DNA of 64,000 nucleotides, from positions 248,001 to 312,000 of the forward strand of contig JAEUKE010000153.1 of the NCBI GenBank assembly GCA_016794345.1. The letters are read 5' to 3'. The notes below the pieces were generated by a model. The model was not told the origin of the DNA. It saw only the letters and a program-made list of their open reading frames with translations, and did no database searches. Source of the stretch: Myxococcales bacterium. GTDB taxonomy: Bacteria > Myxococcota_A > Polyangia > Polyangiales > Polyangiaceae. The position numbers and the translations under genes are program-made. Numbering within the stretch: the first letter of the stretch is position 1; each line of letters opens with the position of its first letter. This document shows positions 9,017 through 17,669 of this stretch, piece by piece.

Positions 9017-10090
9017 ATGCTTAAGCTGGTTCGACGTTGTGGCTGGTTCGCTGGGCTCACCGTGGTTCTCTGGGGCTGCAGCGACGACGAGACCGGGACC
9101 GGCGGCGCCGGCGGCACGACCGTCGCCACCACCGGCTCGACCACGAGCACCGGCGGCACCGGCGGCACCGGCGGCACCGGCGGCAGCGGCGGCGGCTACG
9201 TCTGCCAGCCGGGCGAGGCGACGGTGTTTGCGCTCTCCGAGCTGCGCTTCGGCACCGACGTGGCCGGTGGCTGGAAGAAGATCGGCATGAACATCGACGG
9301 CCTCGTGTCGGATGGCATGTCGACCGACGTCTGCCAGCCCGCCGCGGGTGGCTTCCCCACGGTCGCCTACCCCGACGGGGACAACGGCATCGACAACGCG
9401 TTCGGCAAGAGCCTCCTCCCCCTCATCAACGCCTTCTCTCCGGACTTCGTGGCGCGCACCAACCAGCAGCTCGATCAGGGCCTGTTCAACACGCTCCTGA
9501 AGATCGAGTGCCTGCCGCCGACGGGCGACGTGACGGGCCTCAACGCCAAGGTGTTCGGCGGGACGGAGCTCGGCAGCACGCCGCAGTTCGACGGCACGGA
9601 CGAGTGGCCGGTCGCCCCCGAGCTGCTCGCGGACATCAACGACCCCGACTCCTCCACGCTCATCTTCCCGAACGGCACGGTGGTCGACAACTTGTACGAC
9701 TCGGGCCCCAACGTGGAGTTCGTCCTCTGGATTCCGGTCGAGTTCGACGGGAACAAGCAGGTGCTCAAGCTGAGCCTCCACGCGGCGCGGGTCCAGCTCG
9801 ACCTCGACGAGGATCGCAAGAGCGGCAAGGGCGTCCTCGCGGGCGTGCTCAACACGGAGGAGGTGATCGAGCAGGTGAAGAAGCTCGCCTACATCGCCGA
9901 CAAGTGCTCGGACGACACCTACCTGCAGGCCCTCACGATCATCCGTCAGCAGTCGGACATCATGACCAATGGCACGCAGGACCCGGCGCTCACGTGTGAC
10001 GGCATCTCCTTTGGCGTCGAGTTCGACATGAACGAGGTGCAGCGAGGCCTGATCGGCCCGCCCGCGCCCGCGCCCATGTCTTGCCCCTGA
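9017..10090 (+). CDS. Exported lipoprotein of unknown function
   Basis: A 357-residue lipoprotein. The ATG at 9017 is preferred over the in-frame ATG at 9005 because GGAG inside that earlier codon context lies six bases before it. Signal peptide, lipobox LWGC, then a GGTGGTGG-type linker. The remaining 300 residues contain six or so cysteines and no motif I recognise. It is the third member of the lipoprotein run and converges on lipA with an 18-base gap. Confidence 0.7.
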   Translation: MLKLVRRCGWFAGLTVVLWGCSDDETGTGGAGGTTVATTGSTTSTGGTGGTGGTGGSGGGYVCQPGEATVFALSELRFGTDVAGGWKKIGMNIDGLVSDGMSTDVCQPAAGGFPTVAYPDGDNGIDNAFGKSLLPLINAFSPDFVARTNQQLDQGLFNTLLKIECLPPTGDVTGLNAKVFGGTELGSTPQFDGTDEWPVAPELLADINDPDSSTLIFPNGTVVDNLYDSGPNVEFVLWIPVEFDGNKQVLKLSLHAARVQLDLDEDRKSGKGVLAGVLNTEEVIEQVKKLAYIADKCSDDTYLQALTIIRQQSDIMTNGTQDPALTCDGISFGVEFDMNEVQRGLIGPPAPAPMSCP

Positions 10091-10108
10091 TGGAGCGACA
10101 CCCGTCGG

Positions 10109-11206
10109 TCAGCGCCCGCGGACGAGGCTCGATGCGGGGACGAGCCCGCCGGGGGGGCTGATCGATTGGGCGACGCGCTGCGCCTCTTCGCGGGCGCGCG
10201 CGAGCCGCTCGTCGATGCTGGCCGACACATCCGCTCCGGCGTCGTCGAGCAGAGAGCGGAGAAACACCTCCGCCGCTTTGTAGCTCGAGCGCACGAGCGG
10301 ACCGGACGCCGCATAGAGGAAGCCCATCCGGCTCGCCTCGAGCTCGTATTCGGCGAACGTCGCGGGCTCCACGAAGCGCAGAACCGCGTGGTGTTTCGGG
10401 GACGGTCGCAGGTACTGGCCGATGGTGACGATATCCACGCCCGCCTCGCGGAGATCGCGCATCGTCTCGATGACCTCGTCGTCGGTCTCGCCGAGCCCGA
10501 CCATGATCGAGCTCTTCGTGAGCATGGGGCGGCGCCCCGGCTCCTTCGAGAAGACCTGCCCGTGTTTCTTCGCGCGGGCGAGCACCTCGAGCGAGCGCTC
10601 GTAGCTCGAGCGGACGTCGCGCACGGTGCGCTGGAGGCGCCGCACCGTCTCCACGTTGTGTGCGAAGACGTCGGGGTTTCCGTCGCAGCACACGTCGACC
10701 GCGTCGCCCTTGCCCGCGAAGTCCCCCACGAGCGCCTCGATCAGGATGTCGCTCCGCAGCTCGCGCAAGCGGCGGACGGTGCGCGCGACGTGCTCGGCCC
10801 CGCCGTCGAGCAGGTCGTCGCGGTTGACCATGGTCATGACGACGTAGAGCAGCTCGAGCTTGGCGATGGCGCGCGCGACGTGCTCCGGCTCACGCGGGTC
10901 GACCGCGCCTCGCGGATCCCCCGTCGTCACGGCGCAGAAGCGGCAGCCGCGCGTGCAGACGTCCCCCAGGAGCATCACGGTGGCCGTGCCCTCGCGCCAG
11001 CACTCGCCGACGTTCGGGCAGCGCGCCTCCTCACACACGGTGTGGAGGTCGAGCTCGCGCAGGGTGCGCTTGAGGTCGTGGTAGCGGTCGCCGCCGGGCG
11101 CGCGCACCTTCAGCCAGTCGGGCTTGGGCGCGAAGCGTCCGTCCGCCTTCGGCGCGCCTACCTCCTCACGTGGTGAGGGGGGTCGGGGGGGAGAAACAGC
11201 AGCCAT
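10109..11206 (-). CDS. lipA: Lipoyl synthase
   Basis: Radical SAM enzyme that inserts two sulfurs into protein-bound octanoyl groups to make the lipoyl cofactor of 2-oxoacid dehydrogenases and the glycine cleavage system. With the ATG at 11206 it has 365 residues. The auxiliary cluster motif is C58-x4-C63-x5-C69 (CEEARCPNVGEC), the SAM cluster is C84-x3-C88-x2-C91 (CTRGCRFC), and the conserved RSSYKA near the C-terminus supplies the serine ligand. All family landmarks are present. The first 25 residues are Pro/Arg-rich, unlike typical LipA, and are encoded partly by a G-rich palindrome at 11164-11193. No lipB neighbour is seen. Confidence 0.95.
   Translation of the reverse strand: MAAVSPPRPPSPREEVGAPKADGRFAPKPDWLKVRAPGGDRYHDLKRTLRELDLHTVCEEARCPNVGECWREGTATVMLLGDVCTRGCRFCAVTTGDPRGAVDPREPEHVARAIAKLELLYVVMTMVNRDDLLDGGAEHVARTVRRLRELRSDILIEALVGDFAGKGDAVDVCCDGNPDVFAHNVETVRRLQRTVRDVRSSYERSLEVLARAKKHGQVFSKEPGRRPMLTKSSIMVGLGETDDEVIETMRDLREAGVDIVTIGQYLRPSPKHHAVLRFVEPATFAEYELEASRMGFLYAASGPLVRSSYKAAEVFLRSLLDDAGADVSASIDERLARAREEAQRVAQSISPPGGLVPASSLVRGR
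11164..11193. repeat. G-rich palindrome of the type also found at 17.5 kb
   Basis: CCTCAC/GTGAGG (11164-11169 with 11173-11178, loop GTG) is followed by GGGGTCGGGGGG. The same design, a hairpin whose right arm runs into GAGGGGGG-YY-GGGGGG, occurs at 17547-17576. Here it lies inside the 5' end of lipA. Confidence 0.5.
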
Positions 11207-11305
11207 GCGGTGAATGCGGGGACGGTGTGTCCAAGCCCTCTCCCCTCTCTCCTTAGGCCGCCTTGGCGGCTCCGGCAAGGACGGCCTTCCCCGATGCGAG
11301 CGTGG

Positions 11306-11311
11306 TAGGGT
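11306..11311 (+). promoter_or_regulatory. TAGGGT -10-like hexamer before ATG 11320
   Basis: TAGGGT ends eight bases before the ATG of the epimerase gene, with no Shine-Dalgarno between them. Its position makes the upstream in-frame start at 11263 unlikely. Confidence 0.4.
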
Positions 11312-11319
11312 GCCGGCCC

Positions 11320-12339
11320 ATGGCGAAGAGCGTCGTCCTCATCACCGGGTCCAACGGAGAGATCGGCCACAGCCTCATCGAGCGGCTCCACGCGGACGGC
11401 CGCTACGCGGTCGTGAGCCTCGATCTCACGCCCGCCCCCAGCGCCCTGCGCGAATGGTGCACCGCGAGCTACACGGGCAACATCATGGACCGCTATTTGA
11501 TGGATCAGATCGCGGCCCACCACGAGATCGCCGCCGTCTTCCACCTGGCCGCTCTCCTCTCGACCCGGGGCGAGCGCGATCCGGAGCTCGCTCACCAGGT
11601 GAACGTCGAAGGCACGCTGAACCTCCTGCGTGTCGCGCAGCAGCAGTCGGCCCGGCTCGGCCGCCCCGTGAAGTTTCTCTTCCCGAGCTCCATCGCGGTC
11701 TACGGGCTGCCCGACACCGGCACGAAGCGGAAGGTCGGGCGGATCAAGGAGGAAGAGTGGAACGTGCCGGTGACCATGTACGGCTGCAACAAGCTGTACT
11801 GCGAGCACCTCGGCCGCTACTTCACGCATTTCCACAGGCAGCTCGGCGCGCTCGCCAACGTGGCGCGCCTCGACTTCCGCTCCCTCCGCTTCCCCGGGCT
11901 CATCTCGGCCGACACCGTCCCGACCGGCGGCACGAGCGACTTCGGGCCCGAGATGCTGCACTCGGCCGCGAAGGGCGAGAGCTACGCCTGCTTCGTGGGC
12001 GAGGACGCGCAGATCCCCTTCATGGCCATGCCCGACGCGGTGGACGCGCTCGTCCAGCTGCTCGACGCCGATCGCGATCGGCTCTCGACAACCGTCTACA
12101 ACGTCGGCGCCTTCAGCGTCTCCGCGTCGCAGATCGCGGCGCGCGTGAAGGCCGCGTTCCCGGGAGCGGAGATCAGCTACGCCCCCGACCCGGTTCGCTC
12201 CAAGATCGTGGACTCCTGGCCGGAGGACGTGGACGACAGCGCCGCGCGTCGCGACTGGGGCTGGAACCCCAAGTACGGCGTGGAGCGCGCCTTCGACGAG
12301 TACCTCGTGCCGAGCATCCGCAAGCGCTACGCGACCTGA
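11320..12339 (+). CDS. NAD-dependent epimerase/dehydratase (extended SDR)
   Basis: A 339-residue extended short-chain dehydrogenase. The Rossmann motif GSNGEIG (10-16) and catalytic Y154-x3-K158 (YGCNK) are present, with FPSSIAVYG upstream as the usual Ser-containing strand. The start at 11320 gives the classical VVLITGSNG N-terminus. The substrate is probably a sugar nucleotide or small hydroxy acid; the sequence does not decide. It overlaps the tail of the convergent glycosyltransferase gene by 13 bases, which may link it to glycan synthesis, though it is on the opposite strand. Confidence 0.8.
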   Translation: MAKSVVLITGSNGEIGHSLIERLHADGRYAVVSLDLTPAPSALREWCTASYTGNIMDRYLMDQIAAHHEIAAVFHLAALLSTRGERDPELAHQVNVEGTLNLLRVAQQQSARLGRPVKFLFPSSIAVYGLPDTGTKRKVGRIKEEEWNVPVTMYGCNKLYCEHLGRYFTHFHRQLGALANVARLDFRSLRFPGLISADTVPTGGTSDFGPEMLHSAAKGESYACFVGEDAQIPFMAMPDAVDALVQLLDADRDRLSTTVYNVGAFSVSASQIAARVKAAFPGAEISYAPDPVRSKIVDSWPEDVDDSAARRDWGWNPKYGVERAFDEYLVPSIRKRYAT

Positions 12340-13340
12340 CCTCGCTCAGGACCGCCGCCCGCTCGGGGCGGTGAAGGTCTCGTGATCGACATCGCCCTCA
12401 TCACGCCTGCGCTGGCGCGGCAACGTGTGTAGACCGCGCGCGGCGCGAGGACGCCCGCCGCGTCGACCGTCGCGGTCGCGGCGATGACCCCCAGGCTCGC
12501 GGCGATCACACGAGCCGACGGACGGACGCGGACCACCTGGGCCGCAGCGAAAGCGGACCGGAGACCGAGGAGCGCGAGCGCCGGCGCCGCGCCCGCCCGT
12601 TCGGCGTGCCGGGACAGGCCGGGCGTGTACGCGCGCGCGACGTGGACGAGGAGCGCTCGCGCGTCAGCGCCGCGCAGGAGGCGCGCCTCGATCAACGCGC
12701 GCGGGCCCTGTGGCCAGGCGTGGTGGACGAGCGCCTCCGGCTCGTGCCGCACCACGATTCCTTCGGCCTCGAGCTGCATCGCGAGCACCTGGCACTGCCC
12801 GTGGAACATCCCGGCGATCTTCGGGTACGGGTGCGCGGCGAAGACGCTGCGCTCGAACGCGACGTTGTTCGCGAAGAAGTTCCGGACGGCGCGCGGCGAG
12901 ACGGCGCTCTTGAGGAGAGGGAAGTCGAGCGCGGTGCCCGCGAGCGAGGCGGAGCCCGGTGGATAGGCGGTGCGCCCCGCGACGACGCGGCATTCACCTG
13001 CGACGATCGGCGAAACGAGCGAGGCGAGCCACGCGGGCACCGGAGCGCAGTCGCCGTCCGTGAAGGCGACGACATCCCCCTCGGCCGCGGCGGAGCCCTG
13101 ATTCTTGTGCTCGTAGTAGTCGGCCGTCTCCGGCAGCTCGACCCAGCGCGCAGGCCGGCCGAACGCGTCGTCGAGACGAGCACGCGACGCCCGGCCCAAG
13201 CCGACGTGGGTCACGACGAGGTCGGCCTCGCTCGCGAGCGGCGAGGTCTGCGCCCGTAGCCGCGCCGCGAGGGCGCGAAGGCCGGACTCGACGTCGCCGC
13301 CGAGGAGATTGAAGGTTTCGATCACGATCGAGACACGCAT
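12327..13340 (-). CDS. Glycosyltransferase family 2
   Basis: A 337-residue GT-A fold transferase. The ATG at 13340 gives the normal GT2 opening VSIVIETFN; an upstream in-frame start at 13439 would add 33 residues that lie within the preceding gene. The metal-binding motif is TDGDCAP (about residue 102) and NQGSAAAEGD precedes it. The C-terminal 90 residues are Ala/Val-rich and may touch the membrane. It overlaps the upstream GT4 gene by 19 bases on the same strand, so the pair is one unit. Likely role is polysaccharide or glycolipid assembly; acceptor unknown. Confidence 0.8.
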   Translation of the reverse strand: MRVSIVIETFNLLGGDVESGLRALAARLRAQTSPLASEADLVVTHVGLGRASRARLDDAFGRPARWVELPETADYYEHKNQGSAAAEGDVVAFTDGDCAPVPAWLASLVSPIVAGECRVVAGRTAYPPGSASLAGTALDFPLLKSAVSPRAVRNFFANNVAFERSVFAAHPYPKIAGMFHGQCQVLAMQLEAEGIVVRHEPEALVHHAWPQGPRALIEARLLRGADARALLVHVARAYTPGLSRHAERAGAAPALALLGLRSAFAAAQVVRVRPSARVIAASLGVIAATATVDAAGVLAPRAVYTRCRASAGVMRAMSITRPSPPRAGGGPERGQVA

Positions 13341-14524
13341 GAGCCCTCCGAAGCACCCAAGAACCCGCGGTAGAGCGCGAAGGTGCGCCGCGCTGCCGCC
13401 TCCCCATCGAAGCGCTGGGCAAACCGATGCGCAGCGCACCCCATCGTCGCGCGCCGGTCGGGATCGTCCAGGAGCGACGCGATCGCTGCGGCGAACGCCT
13501 CGGGGCGCCCGCCGTCGGCGACCAGCCCCGTGACGCCGGGCACCACGTTCTCGTGTGCGGCGCCCGCAGCGGCGACGACGACGGGCAGCCCGGCCGCCTG
13601 AGCCTCGACCACCACGTTGCCGAACGTCTCCGTCTCGCTCGGGAACGCGAACACGTCCGCGGACGCGTACACCGCGCCGAGCGCCGCGCCGTGCAGCGGC
13701 CCGGTACGTACCACGCCCGGCCCCTCGAGCGCGTCCTCCACCGGCCCGGATCCGACGACGAGGAGCGTCGCGTCCGGGTGTGTCGCTCGCAGGATCGCGT
13801 GGGCCCGAAGGAGGACATCGAGGTTCTTCTCACGCGAGAGCCGCCCGACGTAGAGGAGCACCGGCGAGCGCGGATCGATCCCGAAGCGCGCCAGCGACGC
13901 CCGGTCGCGGTGGGAGGGCGAGAAGAGCGAGAGGTCGGTGCCGCGAGGAACGAGCACGATCCGGCTCTCCTCCACCCCGAAGCCGGAGAGCCGCGCCGCC
14001 GTGCTGCGCGAGGGCGCGAGGCAGAGGTCCGCGTGGCGGTAGAACCACGACACGACCGCGCCGGCGGCCACACCCGAGCGCCGGCCCATCATCCGCGCCG
14101 CGTACTCGGCGACCTCGGTATGGTACTGAGCGACCACCGGGATCCGGAGCGAGCGCGCGGACGCCATCGCACCAAAGCCGATCGGGCCCGGTGTTGCACA
14201 TTGCACGATCTCGGGCCGCGAGCGGACGAGCCATTGCGCGAGCGGGCCCGGCCTCGGGACCGACCACACCATCTCGGGGTAGATCGAGAGCGACCGCCGA
14301 ACGAGCGAGGGCAGCCGCACGACGCCGCAATCGTCGATGAACACGCGGCGGCTGGCGCCGGCGCCGACGAGGTCGAGATCGTGGCCGCAGCGCGAAGCGG
14401 CGGCGGCGAGCCGGCGCAGGCCGAGCGCGACCCCGTTGATGTCGTCGATCGTGTCGGTGAACACCGCGACGCGTGGACTGGATTGTCGAGAGACAGGCAC
14501 GCTCGCAGCCCAAGCAGCCGACAT
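13322..14524 (-). CDS. Glycosyltransferase family 4 (GT-B)
   Basis: A 400-residue GT-B transferase. It has an N-terminal Rossmann half with VAVFTDTIDDINGVA, and a C-terminal half with LLYVGRLSREKNLDVLL and the nucleotide-sugar motif FPSETETFGNVVVEAQAAGLPVV (E-x7-E pattern). This resembles mannosyl- and phosphatidylinositol-mannosyl-transferase-like members. The ATG at 14524 is taken; an in-frame GTG at 14596 is possible. It is coupled to the GT2 gene downstream. Together with it, probably extends a cell-surface glycan or lipid. Confidence 0.85.
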   Translation of the reverse strand: MSAAWAASVPVSRQSSPRVAVFTDTIDDINGVALGLRRLAAAASRCGHDLDLVGAGASRRVFIDDCGVVRLPSLVRRSLSIYPEMVWSVPRPGPLAQWLVRSRPEIVQCATPGPIGFGAMASARSLRIPVVAQYHTEVAEYAARMMGRRSGVAAGAVVSWFYRHADLCLAPSRSTAARLSGFGVEESRIVLVPRGTDLSLFSPSHRDRASLARFGIDPRSPVLLYVGRLSREKNLDVLLRAHAILRATHPDATLLVVGSGPVEDALEGPGVVRTGPLHGAALGAVYASADVFAFPSETETFGNVVVEAQAAGLPVVVAAAGAAHENVVPGVTGLVADGGRPEAFAAAIASLLDDPDRRATMGCAAHRFAQRFDGEAAARRTFALYRGFLGASEGSCVSRS

Positions 14525-14772
14525 GCCGTGCCCCGGGGCCCCCTCCGGCAGAATTTCGACGTGTCTCGTCGGGCACGGCGTGGCGGGGCGCAGCACGGTC
14601 TACACGCCGGCGCGCGTCGCGTCGTGCGCGCTGCGTACGTCGTTGCGCCGCAGCCTCGGAGCTCACGCTCGGCCGAGCGAGAGAGAGGAATAGAACGATG
14701 ACGAGAGCGTTGGCAGGGGGGCGGCGTGAGCCTCTGACCGACGCGACGAATGCGCTACGGTAGGTGCCTCCC

Positions 14773-16155
14773 ATGGGTTCCGACCTGTACGACGTCGAAG
14801 TCCAGCGCGTGACGGACCGAACCGCGGTCCTCGGGATCGAGGTCGTTCATCCGGACGCCGGCCCCCCTGCCGCGACCATCGCATTCGCGCTGATGGTACT
14901 CCTCGAGCTCGCGCCGGGAGACGCGCCGCTCGCACGGGAGGTGAGCCTCGATGACACGATGAACGCCGCGTGGCTCCGGCGCTTCGCGCGCGGGTTCGTG
15001 GAGGACGTCCGCGTCGTCGCCGACCACGTCCCGCAGACGCAGGATTCCGCGCTCGGCTGGCGCGGAACGATGACAATCACGGTGACGCACCCTGGATGGG
15101 TCGCGCACCTCGCGCCGGGCATGCGCGATGCGAGCCGCGCCTTCTCCGAGACGGACACCTTCGATCGGCACCCGCCAGTCTCCCCGAGGCTCGCGTTCGA
15201 TCCCGCCGCCGGAGCCGCCGGGCTCGGACGCCTCGCGTCCGCGTTGCTCGCGAAGGGCGCGAAGATGGTCCGCGGCGCGCTCGACCCCGCTGCGCGGAGC
15301 GGTACGATCGCGCTCCCGCGCGAGCTCTGGCTGGAGCACGGCCCCCCTCGATCGACGCCGCGTGTGGTGGAGACCGCGGCCCACCCGGCGAGCGCGTACG
15401 AGCCGCAGCACACGATGCACCTCTGGGCGGGGGCCGAGCGGCTGCGAACGTGGCACGGGCGCGTGGTCTGGCATCAACGCGCGGGAGATCCGGCCGACCA
15501 TCCCTCGGTCGACACCGTCGTCGTTGACGGCTCGACGGTCTATCTGCTCCACGCCAGCCCCGGCCAGACGGGGGTTCGTGTCCACCGCGACGGGTACGCG
15601 GGCAGGATAGGCCTCGCCCGCCTGCGGGAAGGCGCGAAGGTCGCGGATCGAGCGTCGCTGCACGAACTGTTGCGGACGGGGCTCCCGCAGCTCGTCTCGG
15701 CGAGCCGGCGCGGGCGTCAGGCCCGCCTGGTCTTGCGCGTGGTGCCCGGGATCGCGCCCCCTGTCGAGATCGACTCCGCGACAGCCTTTTACCTCCTGGT
15801 CGCCCCTCTCTTGCCGGCTCCACCGCCATTCGGCTGGATGCACCTCGTCCCCGAGCTGGCGAAGGCGCCCCTCTCCGACACGCTCCGGTCCATCGCGTCG
15901 GACGAAGGGCGGCTCCCGAAGCTCACCGACCTGATCCGCCTCTACCATTCCGATGTGGTCGCCGGCGTCGACCTCGCGAGCGAGCTGCCCGAGCGCCGAG
16001 ACCTCGACGCGCTCCCGTTCTCGGAAGCCCGCGCGCTCTTCGAGTCGCCGTGGCCGCGCATCGAGGTGGTCGTCACGGCGTACCACGAGGAGTCGGTCCA
16101 GCACCTGGACGTGCCCTTCGAGGAGAGGCCCGTGGTGCTGCGCCGCTGGGGGTGA
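14773..16155 (+). CDS. Protein of unknown function
   Basis: A 460-residue soluble protein with no signal peptide or transmembrane segment and only scattered aromatic residues. No motif is recognisable. The ATG at 14773 is chosen over a GTG three codons upstream. TACGGT at 14756-14761 could be its -10 box. It is divergent from the glycosyltransferase pair; the 248-base gap between them shows no other feature I can name. Confidence 0.65.
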   Translation: MGSDLYDVEVQRVTDRTAVLGIEVVHPDAGPPAATIAFALMVLLELAPGDAPLAREVSLDDTMNAAWLRRFARGFVEDVRVVADHVPQTQDSALGWRGTMTITVTHPGWVAHLAPGMRDASRAFSETDTFDRHPPVSPRLAFDPAAGAAGLGRLASALLAKGAKMVRGALDPAARSGTIALPRELWLEHGPPRSTPRVVETAAHPASAYEPQHTMHLWAGAERLRTWHGRVVWHQRAGDPADHPSVDTVVVDGSTVYLLHASPGQTGVRVHRDGYAGRIGLARLREGAKVADRASLHELLRTGLPQLVSASRRGRQARLVLRVVPGIAPPVEIDSATAFYLLVAPLLPAPPPFGWMHLVPELAKAPLSDTLRSIASDEGRLPKLTDLIRLYHSDVVAGVDLASELPERRDLDALPFSEARALFESPWPRIEVVVTAYHEESVQHLDVPFEERPVVLRRWG

Positions 16156-16208
16156 GGAGCCCCTCCCTCATCCAGCAAAACGACCCCGCCTTTTCTTCAC
16201 CAAACTGA

Positions 16209-16214
16209 TATCGT
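16209..16214 (+). promoter_or_regulatory. TATCGT -10-like hexamer before ATG 16221
   Basis: TATCGT ends six bases before the ATG and the intervening CGCGGC is not a ribosome-binding site, so the transcript would start at the start codon. Confidence 0.45.
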
Positions 16215-16220
16215 CGCGGC

Positions 16221-17423
16221 ATGTTCGGTCCACGGCTCGCTCGCGTGGCTTCACTGCTGGCGCTCGCCGTGGCGGGAGCGTGCGCTGCGCCGCCTTCTCA
16301 GCCGATCGTCGCGTCCTCGGCCGACGGCCCGTCACCCGTCGCGGCCCCGACCAGCGCTTCCACCGAGCGAGCGAGCGCACCGATGGTCGACGCCTTGGTC
16401 GTCGAGCTCACGATCCTGCACAGCACAATCGGCGACCACGAAGTGGCGGGCGCCCATTCCATCACGGAGCTCTACCACGGATCGCTGGTGCGAATGGAAC
16501 GAGGTTCCATTGGTATCGTGCCTGCGATCACGCTGCTCTGGGACTTCGAACGAGCCAAGGGGTGGATGCTGGACACCACGAGCGGCGCCGCCACACCCCT
16601 CACAATGGCGATTCGCGATGTCACGCCGGCGAGCCGGGACGTGGTCGCCACCGAGCTTGGCCTTCGACTCGACGCTCGCGGCGGCCTGGTCGTCCCGGAC
16701 CCGCCTCTCGAGCCCGTCGTGGCCGCGCCGCCCGAGCAGCTTCCTCCGGGCGTGACCCGCGGAGAGGCCTTTCGCGTCCGCGACGCCGCCACCGACCATG
16801 AGGTGGTGCTGTGGGTCGCGCAGGGCCTGCCCTTGACCAGCCGTCACTACGCCGACGCCTGGAGGCGGCGCATGCCGCCCCCGTGGACCGCCGCGGAGCA
16901 GCGCTTGCTCGACGCGCTCGATGCGCTGCCAGGCTACCCAGTCGAGGTCCGAATTCAGCGAAATGGCTGGAATGTCGTCCATCGCGTCCTTTCGGCGCGT
17001 GTCGAGCCGCGCGACGCGACGCTCTTCGCGGTGAACGAGAGCGCCCCGGACACACGCGACATCGATCTCTTCGTGGCACGCCACGAAGAGCAGCGTGCCG
17101 ATGCTCACCAGCAGGGCCGCACGCGCCTGGGCCTGGACAAACCCTTCGAGCCCACGCCCCAGTCGCCTCTCCCTCCCCCGCTCCCCGGTGGCCACTGCAC
17201 CACGTCCGCCCTCCCCCACTCCTGCATCGAAGCCTGGGACGGCCTCGAGGCCCTCTTCACCGAGAACTGCGACGGCGCGTTCGACTTCGCCGCGCCCTGC
17301 AAACGCGAGCGGCTGCGTGGCATCTGCGAGAGCCCGCAGCGGACCGTGCTTCGATACGATTACGTGGGCAGCGCGGCGGACCCGGTGTGCAACGGGAGAT
17401 GGTACGCAGTCGGGACAAAGTAG
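16221..17423 (+). CDS. Exported lipoprotein of unknown function
   Basis: A 400-residue protein with a signal peptide and lipobox AGAC (Cys21), followed by a Ser/Ala/Pro-rich linker to about residue 55. The middle part (about 57-180) reads as a beta-rich domain, and the last 85 residues contain six cysteines. No family recognised. The TAG stop is the first triplet of the terminal inverted repeat of the MITE-like element at 17421, so the original C-terminus may have been altered by that insertion. Confidence 0.65.
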   Translation: MFGPRLARVASLLALAVAGACAAPPSQPIVASSADGPSPVAAPTSASTERASAPMVDALVVELTILHSTIGDHEVAGAHSITELYHGSLVRMERGSIGIVPAITLLWDFERAKGWMLDTTSGAATPLTMAIRDVTPASRDVVATELGLRLDARGGLVVPDPPLEPVVAAPPEQLPPGVTRGEAFRVRDAATDHEVVLWVAQGLPLTSRHYADAWRRRMPPPWTAAEQRLLDALDALPGYPVEVRIQRNGWNVVHRVLSARVEPRDATLFAVNESAPDTRDIDLFVARHEEQRADAHQQGRTRLGLDKPFEPTPQSPLPPPLPGGHCTTSALPHSCIEAWDGLEALFTENCDGAFDFAAPCKRERLRGICESPQRTVLRYDYVGSAADPVCNGRWYAVGTK

Positions 17424-17475
17424 CAGGGTGCTGAAGAAGTCTCCGCCCTCCGTTCTGGACCCATCATGCCCGCCC

Positions 17476-17509
17476 CATAATCCCCCCTCACGAGTGAGGG
17501 GGGATTATG
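17476..17509. repeat. Perfect 15-bp-stem hairpin inside the MITE-like element
   Basis: The arms 17476-17490 and 17495-17509 are exact reverse complements with a four-base CGAG loop. There is no T-run, so it is a structural or REP-like repeat more than an ordinary terminator. Confidence 0.75.
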
Positions 17510-17546
17510 CTCGATCGGAGCTGATTTGCGCTGTTTCGCGATGGCA

Positions 17547-17576
17547 CCCCCCTCGCGCAGCGAGGGGGGCTGGGGG
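17547..17576. repeat. Second G/C palindrome with G-rich tail inside the MITE-like element
   Basis: CCCCCCTCGC (17547-17556) pairs with GCGAGGGGGG (17560-17569) around a GCA loop, followed by CTGGGGGG. Its tail resembles the palindrome in lipA. Confidence 0.6.
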
Positions 17577-17654
17577 GTGAAAGTGCAGCACCGACGTCAT
17601 CGAGCACCCCAACGTCGCGTTTTTCAGCAAACTGCTAGTGTCGGCCCGAGCTGA

Positions 17655-17660
17655 TAACCT
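17655..17660 (+). promoter_or_regulatory. TAACCT -10-like hexamer before ATG 17670
   Basis: TAACCT ends nine bases before the ATG and lies just outside the right end of the MITE-like element, whose sequence could supply the upstream promoter region. Confidence 0.4.
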
Positions 17661-17669
17661 CGAGCCACG

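Larger units (their letters stand above)
17421..17637. mobile_element. MITE-like element with 18-base terminal inverted repeats
   Basis: The 18 bases at 17421-17438 and the reverse complement of 17620-17637 agree at 15 positions and share TAGCAG..TGCTGAA.AA. The element is 217 bases, encodes nothing, and carries two G/C palindromes inside. Both ends begin with TA, compatible with a TA target duplication. No transposase gene is in the window. The left end overlaps the stop codon of the lipoprotein gene at 16221. Confidence 0.6.

Noticed and set aside
12327..14524. Natural-product or O-antigen cluster
   Set aside because: Only two glycosyltransferases and an epimerase are present, with no polymerase, flippase or NRPS/PKS genes.
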